From contig JBFWNY010000018.1 of NCBI GenBank assembly GCA_050250815.1, positions 1 through 64,000 on the forward strand: a stretch of 64,000 nt of DNA, in the 5' to 3' direction. The notes beneath the pieces are model-generated. The model was not told the origin of the DNA. It was given only the letters and a program-made list of their open reading frames with translations, and did not search any database. The translations under genes were made by a program, and so were the position numbers. Origin of the DNA: JAEUMD01 sp050250815 (GTDB lineage Bacteria > Pseudomonadota > Alphaproteobacteria > Rhizobiales > Hyphomicrobiaceae). This document shows, in pieces, positions 35,546 through 44,091 of this stretch (the stretch's first letter is position 1; the number at the start of each line of letters is the position of its first letter).

Positions 35546-35760
35546 CCTAGCTCCAGGATTTGCTCACGATATTTGCTTCTCTGCCGATCCAGAGGGTTTT
35601 GCCGAATCGGTGGACCGCAGCCGCGAACTCATATTGCCGGTTCGCGATGTTGCAGCGCAATATGACATAGATCAACCGCGCCGTCCACCGCGACCGAAGG
35701 TCTCTGCCCCCCGCAAAGGGAAGGCCATGGGGGGAGGCAGCCGCTCTCGAAAAGGAACGG

Positions 35761-36639
35761 TCAGGTCTGGGCAACCTCGCGGGCCGGGCCGGTTTCGACG
35801 GGCAGCCCGTTGTCCTGGCCCCACTCGGCCCAACTGCCGTCGTAGACGGCGGCGTTGGTCTGCCCGAGCACTGCGAGCCCCAGCGACAGGATCGCCGCGG
35901 TCACGCCTGAGCCGCAGGTCGTTACCACCGGCTTGTGCGGATCGATGCCGGCATCGGTGAACAGCCGCTCGAGTTGGGCTTTCGATTTGAACGTGCCGTC
36001 CGCGTTGAGCAGCAGTTCGTAGTGAAGGCTGCGCGAACCTGGAATGTGCCCGCCGCGCAGGCCCTCGCGCGGTTCGGCCTCGGTGCCGGCGAAACGGCCG
36101 GGCGAGCGCGCGTCCACGATCTGCTCGCGCGGCGTGCGCAACAGGGCGCGCATGTCGTCGATGTCGCGGATCAGGTCGGCGTTGAGGCGCGGCGTGTAAT
36201 GACGCTCGGAGCGCTTCTGCGGCGGGCCGTCGTCAACGGGCCGCCCTTCCGCCTGCCACTTCTTGAGGCCGCCGTTGAGGACTGCGACGTCCCCGTGGCC
36301 CATGGCGCGGAACGTCCACCAGGCACGGGCCGCTGAATAGAGCCCGTCGGCGTCGTAAACAACGATACGCGTGCCGTCGCCCACGCCCATCTTCTTCATG
36401 CGGCTGGCGAACTTGACCGTCGACGGCAGCATGTGCGGAAGATCCGACTTCTCGTCGACGAGATCGTCGATATCGAAGAACAGGGCGCCTGGAATATGCG
36501 CCTGAGCGTACTCGGCCTTGGCGTCGCGATTGGCTGTCGGCAGATGCCAGGAGGCGTCGAAGAGGACAAGGTCGGGGGCGTCCAGGTGCTGCGCGAGCCA
36601 GTCGGTCTCGACAATCCAGTTCTTGGCACTGAGCGGCAC
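35761..36639 (-). CDS. sseA: 3-mercaptopyruvate/thiosulfate sulfurtransferase
   Basis: About 292 residues with two rhodanese domains; the second carries the catalytic loop TTCGSGVTA, where the CGSGVTA form is typical of SseA-like 3-mercaptopyruvate sulfurtransferases. The first domain lacks Cys at the corresponding place, as is normal. The GTG at 36639 is preceded by GGAGG at 9 nt and is preferred over a GTG at 36669 with no ribosome site. 66 nt after cysK on the same strand. Confidence 0.9.
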   Translation of the reverse strand: MPLSAKNWIVETDWLAQHLDAPDLVLFDASWHLPTANRDAKAEYAQAHIPGALFFDIDDLVDEKSDLPHMLPSTVKFASRMKKMGVGDGTRIVVYDADGLYSAARAWWTFRAMGHGDVAVLNGGLKKWQAEGRPVDDGPPQKRSERHYTPRLNADLIRDIDDMRALLRTPREQIVDARSPGRFAGTEAEPREGLRGGHIPGSRSLHYELLLNADGTFKSKAQLERLFTDAGIDPHKPVVTTCGSGVTAAILSLGLAVLGQTNAAVYDGSWAEWGQDNGLPVETGPAREVAQT

Positions 36640-36705
36640 TGTTTTCGTCCTCCGGTCTGGCACCGGCACGGCGGCCGGCGGAAAAGGTGGTGAGCGGGGC
36701 GGGCC

Positions 36706-37758
36706 TCAGGCGGTTGCCGCTGGGTCGGCGAAGACCCGGGGCAGGCTCGACGTGCCGCGTTCCAGCCAGGCCGGCACGGGCAGGCCCTTGTCCCGCAGGA
36801 ATGCAGGGTTGAACAGCTTCGACTGGTAGCGATAGCCCAGATCGCACAGGATTGTAACGACGGTATGCCCGGGGCCCAGATCACGGGCTAGCCGCACGGC
36901 GCCGGCCACATTGACGCCCGACGAGGCGCCCAGGCACAGGCCTTCCTCGCTCAGCAGACCAAACATCGTCTCGACCGCTTGCTTATCCTCGATGCGGTAG
37001 GCGCGATCGACGATGACGCCTTCGAGGTTCTTGGTGATGCGGCCCTGCCCGATGCCCTCGCTGACCGACGAGCCCTCCGCCTTCAGCGTTCCGGTCGTGT
37101 AGTAGCTGTAGAGCGCGGCGCCGGGCGGGTCGGCCAGACCGATTACGATGCCGTCGCGCTTGGCTTTGAGCCCCATCGACACGCCACCCAGCGTGCCACC
37201 CGATCCGACCGCGCAGATGAAGGCGTCGACCTTTCCCTGCGTGTCGGTCCAGATCTCCTCGGCGGTCGTCTCGATGTGCGCGCGGCGGTTGGCGACGTTG
37301 TCGAACTGGTTGGCCCAAACCGCTCCGCCGGGTAGTTCGGAGTTGAGGCGCTCGGCGAGACGGGCCGAATATTTCACGTAGTTGTTTGGGTTCTTGTAGG
37401 GGACGGCTGGCACCTCGACGAGTTCGGCGCCGAGCATGCGCAAGGTGTCCTTCTTCTCCTGCGACTGCGTTTCGGGGATGACGATGACGCACTTGTAGCC
37501 GAGCGCATTGGCAAGCACCGTGAGCCCAATACCCGTATTGCCAGCGGTGCCTTCGACGATCGTGCCGCCAGGCTTCAGCCGGCCGGCGGCGACGGCATCC
37601 TCGATGATGTAGAGCGCCGCGCGGTCCTTGACCGACTGGCCCGGGTTCATGAACTCGGCCTTGCCCAGAATCGTGCAGCCGGTCGTCTCGCTCGCGCGCT
37701 TCAGCCTGATGAGGGGCGTGCGGCCGACGGCGGCCGCCACGCTTGGCGAATACTTCAA
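36706..37758 (-). CDS. cysK: Cysteine synthase (O-acetylserine sulfhydrylase)
   Basis: 350 residues. Pyridoxal phosphate enzyme making cysteine from O-acetylserine and sulfide. Lys44 in NPGQSVKDR forms the internal aldimine; GTAGNTGIGL binds the substrate carboxylate and VGSGGTLGG cradles the phosphate. A C-terminal extension of about 30 residues compared with E. coli CysK is common in this order. The start is TTG at 37758, supported by GAGGAG 7 nt upstream; no ATG is available nearby. First gene of a probable cysteine/persulfide group with sseA and the rhodanese. Confidence 0.93.
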   Translation of the reverse strand: MKYSPSVAAAVGRTPLIRLKRASETTGCTILGKAEFMNPGQSVKDRAALYIIEDAVAAGRLKPGGTIVEGTAGNTGIGLTVLANALGYKCVIVIPETQSQEKKDTLRMLGAELVEVPAVPYKNPNNYVKYSARLAERLNSELPGGAVWANQFDNVANRRAHIETTAEEIWTDTQGKVDAFICAVGSGGTLGGVSMGLKAKRDGIVIGLADPPGAALYSYYTTGTLKAEGSSVSEGIGQGRITKNLEGVIVDRAYRIEDKQAVETMFGLLSEEGLCLGASSGVNVAGAVRLARDLGPGHTVVTILCDLGYRYQSKLFNPAFLRDKGLPVPAWLERGTSSLPRVFADPAATA

Positions 37759-37905
37759 CGGTCAGCTCCTCGGCCGGCCACTCGGTCGTTGCGGCGAGCG
37801 GCGGTTTCTCCAGGAAAATCGGGCGCCAAACTAGCCGCCGCCGCAGTCCCCCGCAAGACCGCCGGCGCGCACCGCAATGCGTCTCGTCCCGTAATGAAAC
37901 GGGGC

Positions 37906-37922
37906 TTAACCCGGCTTTAACC
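37906..37922. promoter_or_regulatory. Perfect CtrA-type binding site
   Basis: TTAACCCGGCTTTAACC matches the CtrA consensus TTAA-N7-TTAAC. It lies in the divergent region between cysK and the outer-membrane protein gene, 85 nt before the latter's ATG. CtrA is the cell-cycle response regulator of alphaproteobacteria; binding here is inferred. Confidence 0.6.
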
Positions 37923-38006
37923 GCACAAGGCCATGATCAGCGCTCGAACGACCATGTTCGACAGGGCCTCCACGACCGAGCGCCTGTATTGAGAGGGACA
38001 AGCCAA

Positions 38007-38960
38007 ATGAAAGTTCTTGCTAAGGCTGGCATCGTCTCGGCAGCAGCCGCCGTGGCAGCCATCGCGATCGCCCCGGCCAATGCGGCCGACCTGGGCCCCT
38101 ATCAGGGCTCGGTGAAAGACGACTATGTGCCGCTGCCGCAGGTGGTCTCGGCCGGCGCAGGTCCGTGCTACTTCCGCGCCGACATCGGCTACTCGTTCTC
38201 GCGCTCGCCGAATGCGAAGTGGCCCGTCAACAACATCATCCGTGATTGGAGCGGCGACCCCACCGCCGATGGCGTGGCGGATCATTACGACCCCGGCTAC
38301 ACCGGCACGATGACCGGAGAGACGTACGTCTATCAGGGCAGCGACGTCGCCAACGCATCGCTCGACAATACATGGCTGGGCGAGTTCGGCGCCGGCTGCG
38401 GCTCGGGTTCGCGCGGTCTGCGCGCCGAAGTGATGTTTGGCGTGCGTGGCGACCGCAAGTTCGACGGTGAGCCCAACGACTTCACCATCACGAACAACTA
38501 TCCGACCGATCCGGTCTGGGACGAGCCGGTCGACGGCGATCCCATGCACACGTCGCTGCGCACCTACACCATGATGCTCAACGTCTATAAGGACCTGGGC
38601 AACTGGGGCGGCTTCGTTCCTTACGTTGGCGCCGGTATCGGCCTTGCCTACCACCAGCTCGACAACGTCTACTTCACCGGCAACCCGAACCTGACGAACC
38701 AGATCAGCGGCAACAACGACCTCGCCTTCGCCTGGTCGCTGATGGCCGGCGTCGGCTACCAGATCTCCGACCGCGCGATCCTGGACGTCGGCTACCGTTA
38801 CATCGACATGGGTTCGATCGCGAGCCAGCGCTCCGACACGGGCTTCAACGTCAACCCGGCGGTCAAGCTCGACGACATCACGGCGCACGAGATCAAGGTC
38901 GGTCTGCGCTACCACATGGGTGGCTCGAGCTGCTGCGCGGCGCCCGTCCCCTACAAGTAA
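38007..38960 (+). CDS. Outer-membrane beta-barrel protein (Omp25/RopB-like)
   Basis: 317 residues. The signal peptide MKVLAKAGIVSAAAAVAAIA is cleaved near ANA-AD. Alternating strands follow (CYFRADIGYSFS, GLRAEVMFGVRG, FVPYVGAGIGLAYHQ, LDVGYRYIDMGS, HEIKVGLRYHMG), an eight-stranded barrel of the OmpA-like or Omp25 type. The C-terminus extends past the last strand with two adjacent Cys (SSCCAAPVPYK). GAGAGGGA lies upstream of the ATG. Monocistronic: a CtrA-like site before and a hairpin after. Confidence 0.88.
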   Translation: MKVLAKAGIVSAAAAVAAIAIAPANAADLGPYQGSVKDDYVPLPQVVSAGAGPCYFRADIGYSFSRSPNAKWPVNNIIRDWSGDPTADGVADHYDPGYTGTMTGETYVYQGSDVANASLDNTWLGEFGAGCGSGSRGLRAEVMFGVRGDRKFDGEPNDFTITNNYPTDPVWDEPVDGDPMHTSLRTYTMMLNVYKDLGNWGGFVPYVGAGIGLAYHQLDNVYFTGNPNLTNQISGNNDLAFAWSLMAGVGYQISDRAILDVGYRYIDMGSIASQRSDTGFNVNPAVKLDDITAHEIKVGLRYHMGGSSCCAAPVPYK

Positions 38961-39003
38961 TCGAGAAGCCAGCCGGCGGCCGACAGGCCCGGCGACAGAG
39001 AAG

Positions 39004-39042
39004 CGGCCGGCCCCGGCTCGGGGCCGGCCGGTTAGGGTGTTT
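39004..39042 (+). terminator. Hairpin terminator after the outer-membrane protein gene
   Basis: An 11-bp perfect stem (CGGCCGGCCCC / GGGGCCGGCCG) with a 5-nt loop, followed by GTTAGGGTGTTT. Located 44 nt after the stop codon; the T run is weak. Confidence 0.75.
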
Positions 39043-39101
39043 CCGGATCGCGCCCGCGCGGCACCCGCCGTGCGCCGTCCTACCCCGTCACGTTGCGTCC
39101 G

Positions 39102-39116
39102 GGCACGGATCGTGCC
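39102..39116. promoter_or_regulatory. Palindrome upstream of a small membrane protein gene
   Basis: GGCACGGATCGTGCC, an inverted repeat with 6-bp arms, 26 nt before the ATG of the 50-residue protein. It could be an operator or a leader stem-loop. Confidence 0.4.
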
Positions 39117-39142
39117 GTTACGAAACGGAAGGAGCGAGGACG

Positions 39143-39295
39143 ATGTGGAAGCTCGCGCTCGCCGCTGTTGCGGTGGCGGTCGCGACGATGTTCAGCCAGG
39201 GCATGCTGGCGCTTCCGGATTATCACCCGGCCGTGCTGGTGCTGCCCGCGGTCGCGATCGTCTTCCTGGCGGGGCTCGTGCTGAGCCAGCGCTAG
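39143..39295 (+). CDS. 50-residue two-helix membrane protein
   Basis: MWKLALAAVAVAVATMFSQG begins the first helix; LVLPAVAIVFLAGLVL forms the second; Gly-Met-Leu-Ala-Leu-Pro connects them and the tail is SQR. AAGGAG lies 8 nt before the ATG, among the better ribosome sites in this window. Function unknown; too small for routine gene finders. Confidence 0.65.
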   Translation: MWKLALAAVAVAVATMFSQGMLALPDYHPAVLVLPAVAIVFLAGLVLSQR

Positions 39296-39555
39296 GAGCC
39301 GAGAACGGCCTTCAGGACCCGTCGCGCCCCGGCGGCTCCCTCGCCGTGCGATGGGGCTGCCGGGGTCCTTCCCATTTGCACGTTGATCTTGCAGCGGCTG
39401 GCCAGATATATGTGCGCCCCAGACTGGTCTCGAGACGCTTGCCTCCGACCGGCCCGGCGCCGTCCTGTCGGTTCCGCGCGTGCCCCTGGAGGGGACCTTC
39501 CGGCGGTCGTTGGCCGTGTTGGAACCGCTGCGCGACGGTAGGCGGAGCATGGCCT

Positions 39556-39640
<85 letters not shown>

Positions 39641-39811
39641 GGGCCGGCATCCCGTGACCGTCTGCAGCTGCCCGGGCGCCGTTTCGGCCCAGGGTGCGAG
39701 TTTCCAACCGCTCTGCGGCCCGCGTGGCCCGCGGGGCATACATCCAGCCGGGAGGCGCCGCACCGGCGGCCTCCCAACGCGCAATCTTTCGATCGAAGGC
39801 CGAGCAGAACG

Positions 39812-41167
39812 ATGCAGATCACCGAGGTCAACTCCGATGGGCTCAAGCGAACGCTGAAGGTCGTGATCGGCCAGGACGAGCTCACCGAGCGTTTCGTCAA
39901 GCGGCTCGACGAGATCAAGGACCGCGTCCAGATCAAGGGCTTCCGCCGCGGCAAGGTGCCCGTTGCCCACCTCAAGAAGCTCTATGGCCGCTCGCTGATG
40001 GCCGAGGTCGTCGATCAGGCCGTCAAGGAGACCAGCACGAAGGCCATCACCGACCGCAATGAGCGGCCGGCGATGCAGCCCTCCATCGATCTGCCCGAGG
40101 ACCAGGGGGAGATCGAGAGCATCATCGGTGGCAAGTCCGACCTCGCCTATTCCATGTCGTTTGAGGTGTTGCCCAAGATCGACGTCTCCGACCTGTCGGG
40201 CATCAAGCTCGAGCGGCTCGTCGCCGAAGTCGAGCCGCAGGCCATCGACGAGGCCGTGGCCGAGCTTGCCAAGCGCTCGACCACCTACGACGCGCAGGAA
40301 GGCCGCGAAGCGAGCGACGGCGACAGGGTTACGCTCGACTTCGTCGGCAAGATCGACGGCGAGCCATTCGAGGGCGGTGCCGACGAGAACATGGCGGTGG
40401 TCGTCGGCCAGGGCAATTTCATCCCCGGTTTCGAGGATGGTCTCAAGGGCGCGAAGGCGGGAGAGGAGCGCGTCGTCAAGGCGACGTTCCCCGACACGTA
40501 CGCCGAAGAGCGGCTTGCGGGCAAAGAGGCCTCCTTCGACGTCACGATCAAGGAAGTGGCCGCTCCCAAGGTGCCTGCGATCGACGACGACTTCGCACGC
40601 ACGCTGGGCATGGAAAGCATTGAGAAGCTGCGCGAGGTCGTCGGCGCGCGCATCGGCAGCGACTACGCGCAGGGCGCGCGCATGAAGCTCAAGCGCGAGT
40701 TGCTCGACGCGCTGGAAACTGCGCATGCGTTTGAGTTGCCGGCTTCGCTCGTCGAGAACGAGTTCAACGGCATCTGGGCGCAGCTCACGCGCAGCCTGGA
40801 GCGCGAGAGCAAGACGTTCGCCGACGAGGGCAAGTCCGAGGATGAGGCGCGCGAGGAGTATCGCAAGCTGGCCGCTCGGCGCGTCCGCCTTGGTCTGGTG
40901 ATCGGCGAGATCGGCGAGAAGGCGAAGATCGAGGTATCGCAGGACGAGCTGCGCCGTGCCCTCATGGAGGAGGCGCGCCGCTATCCCGGCCAGGAGAAAT
41001 TCGTCTACGAGTACTACGAGAAGACGCCGGGTGCGCTTGCCCAGCTGCGCGCGCCGATCTTCGAGGACAAGGTGATCGACCACATCCTCGAACAGGTGAA
41101 GCCGGCGGAGCGCAAGGTCACCAAGGACGAGCTGATGAAGGCGGTGCAGGACGTGACCGAGGCTTGA
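39812..41167 (+). CDS. tig: Trigger factor
   Basis: 451 residues. Ribosome-bound chaperone and peptidyl-prolyl isomerase for nascent chains. The N-terminal ribosome-binding domain has the signature GFRRGKVP at residues 43-50. The FKBP-type isomerase domain (about 160-245) contains DRVTLDFVGKIDGEPFEGG and FIPGFEDGL. The C-terminal helical chaperone arms follow. Starts 171 nt after tRNA-Leu and precedes clpP by 186 nt in the conserved tig-clpP-clpX order. Confidence 0.97.
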   Translation: MQITEVNSDGLKRTLKVVIGQDELTERFVKRLDEIKDRVQIKGFRRGKVPVAHLKKLYGRSLMAEVVDQAVKETSTKAITDRNERPAMQPSIDLPEDQGEIESIIGGKSDLAYSMSFEVLPKIDVSDLSGIKLERLVAEVEPQAIDEAVAELAKRSTTYDAQEGREASDGDRVTLDFVGKIDGEPFEGGADENMAVVVGQGNFIPGFEDGLKGAKAGEERVVKATFPDTYAEERLAGKEASFDVTIKEVAAPKVPAIDDDFARTLGMESIEKLREVVGARIGSDYAQGARMKLKRELLDALETAHAFELPASLVENEFNGIWAQLTRSLERESKTFADEGKSEDEAREEYRKLAARRVRLGLVIGEIGEKAKIEVSQDELRRALMEEARRYPGQEKFVYEYYEKTPGALAQLRAPIFEDKVIDHILEQVKPAERKVTKDELMKAVQDVTEA

Positions 41168-41353
41168 GGCGCGCGCCAAAGGCTCGCGCGCCGGGCCTTG
41201 CCGGGCGGCTCAGCCATGACGATATTCGCGCGGCGGCGCGATTCCGGGCGCATTCAGCCTCATCGGGAGGCGGCACCCGCCAAGCTCCACGACGCGCCGG
41301 GCCGTCAAGACCCGGCCGAACACGACGTTTCACGAACTTCCCAGGAGAGGTCC

Positions 41354-42007
41354 ATGCGCGATCCCGTCGACACCGTGACGAATACCTTCTGGCCGATGGT
41401 GGTCGAGCAGACCAACCGCGGCGAGCGCGGCTATGACCTGCCATCGCGCCTGCTCAAGGAGCGCATCATCTTCGTTACCGGTCCTATCGAGGACCACATG
41501 GCAGCGTCCATCTGCATGCAGCTTCTGTTCCTGGAAGCGGAGAATCCGAAGAAGGAAATCTCCATGTACATCAACTCGCCGGGTGGCGTGGTGACGAGCG
41601 GCATGGCGATCTACGACACCATGCAGTTCATCAAGCCGCCGGTGGCGACGCTGTGTATCGGCCAGGCGGCGTCCATGGGCTCGCTGCTGCTTTGCGCGGG
41701 CGACAAGGACATGCGATTTGCGCTGCCCAATGCCCGAATCATGGTGCACCAGCCCTCGGGCGGCTTCTCCGGGCAGGCATCCGATATCGAGCGGCACGCC
41801 GAGGACATCATCAAGATGAAGCGGCGCCTGAACGAAGTCTACGTCAAGCACACCAGCCAGCCCTACGAGACCATCGAGCGCACGCTCGATCGCGATTACT
41901 TCATGACCGCCGAGCAGGCCAAGGACTTCGGCATCGTTGACCGCGTCCTTTCGAGCCGCGATCAGGCTGCGGTGCTGGCATCGGGAAGTGAGCCGAAATC
42001 TGGTTGA
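41354..42007 (+). CDS. clpP: ATP-dependent Clp protease proteolytic subunit
   Basis: 217 residues. Serine protease forming the tetradecameric chamber used by ClpX or ClpA. The triad is Ser107 (GQAASMGS), His132 (MVHQPSGG) and Asp181 (DRDYFM). AGGAGAGG precedes the ATG. Followed by clpX after an unusually long 432-nt gap. Confidence 0.97.
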   Translation: MRDPVDTVTNTFWPMVVEQTNRGERGYDLPSRLLKERIIFVTGPIEDHMAASICMQLLFLEAENPKKEISMYINSPGGVVTSGMAIYDTMQFIKPPVATLCIGQAASMGSLLLCAGDKDMRFALPNARIMVHQPSGGFSGQASDIERHAEDIIKMKRRLNEVYVKHTSQPYETIERTLDRDYFMTAEQAKDFGIVDRVLSSRDQAAVLASGSEPKSG

Positions 42008-42439
42008 TTTCCAGGCGGCCGGCCGATCTGGTGGGCAGCGGCGGCGGCTCCGCCCCCGTTACGTGACGATGCGACGCGCCCGGCCCTGATGGGGGCGGTG
42101 CCTGCTACGCGACCGAATTGCCGCGCGCTCGCCGCACTCGGAACATCTTGCTTTCGCAGGATATGAGGGCCTCGACAACGAGGCCCGCCTGCTGGCGGGT
42201 GCGAAATCGAGCCGACGGGGTGGTGTGGCCGGCAGCCTCCGTGTCCCCGGTCCGCTTCACACAGGTGTTAATCCATTCTTGATCTCGGGGACGCTAGCGT
42301 GCTCAGATCGAACAAGAGAGGATTCCCGCAACAAGTACCGCGACGAGGCGCGTCGCGGTTGTCCTGAGCGGCGCCGGGCAACTCGAGGCGCCGCACGCCA
42401 AGGAAGGCTGCGGTCTAACCGCAGGTCGATGAGAGCGAG
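42008..42439 (+). other. clpP-clpX intergenic region with hairpin and CtrA-like site
   Basis: 432 nt without a convincing gene. An 8-bp hairpin (GGGCCTCG/CGAGGCCC, ACAA loop) at 42167-42186 has no T run. At 42268-42282 the sequence TTAATCCATTCTTGA differs from the CtrA consensus by one base in the second half-site. It follows that clpX probably has its own promoter, but I do not see -10/-35 boxes I would defend. Confidence 0.4.
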
Positions 42440-43693
<1,254 letters not shown>

Positions 43694-43861
43694 CCTCACG
43701 TCAGGCCTCCAATCGAGCGTCCGGGCCACAAACGCGCGTCAATTTGGGCCCCTCCTGCGTCATGGCGTCTTTGCGGGTTTGCTGGCCGCATCCGGATTGA
43801 GCTACAACCTACTGTCTTGGTCGCGGAATCCGCGATCTGGGTCACAGGGTTGGTGCGCGCA
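43694..43861. other. clpX-lon intergenic region, 5' part
   Basis: Contains the odd-centred palindrome TCGCGGAATCCGCGA (43821-43835, 7-bp arms) 27 nt before the candidate heat-shock promoter of lon. No terminator for clpX was recognised. Confidence 0.4.
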
Positions 43862-43889
43862 CTTGATGGCGGTTTGACGTACCCCATAT
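43862..43889 (+). promoter_or_regulatory. Candidate RpoH (heat-shock) promoter for lon
   Basis: CTTGAT (43862-43867), a 14-nt spacer and CCCCATAT (43882-43889) closely follow the sigma-32 pattern CTTGAA-N13-15-CCCCATNT. It lies about 200 nt before the lon start codon, in the only long gap between clpX and lon. Confidence 0.65.
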
Positions 43890-44091
43890 GTTCTGACGGT
43901 TACCCACGACGAGTTCGATCCGCTCGAAGGCCGGCTCCCGGCACAAGGCGGCAGGAGTCGAGACGGGGGCACCCTTGCCGGTGCAGATCGGCCCGCGGAC
44001 ACGGCTTCCAAGCAAGCGTGTCACCGGGAGCGGGGCACGGTGAGCGGATCCTCTGGGCCGCTGCCGGGATCACCGGAGCGGCTTGAATGCG

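Noticed and set aside
35640..35690. FNR-type half site (ATCAA after TGACATAG)
   Set aside because: Only one half of the TTGAT-N4-ATCAA palindrome is present.
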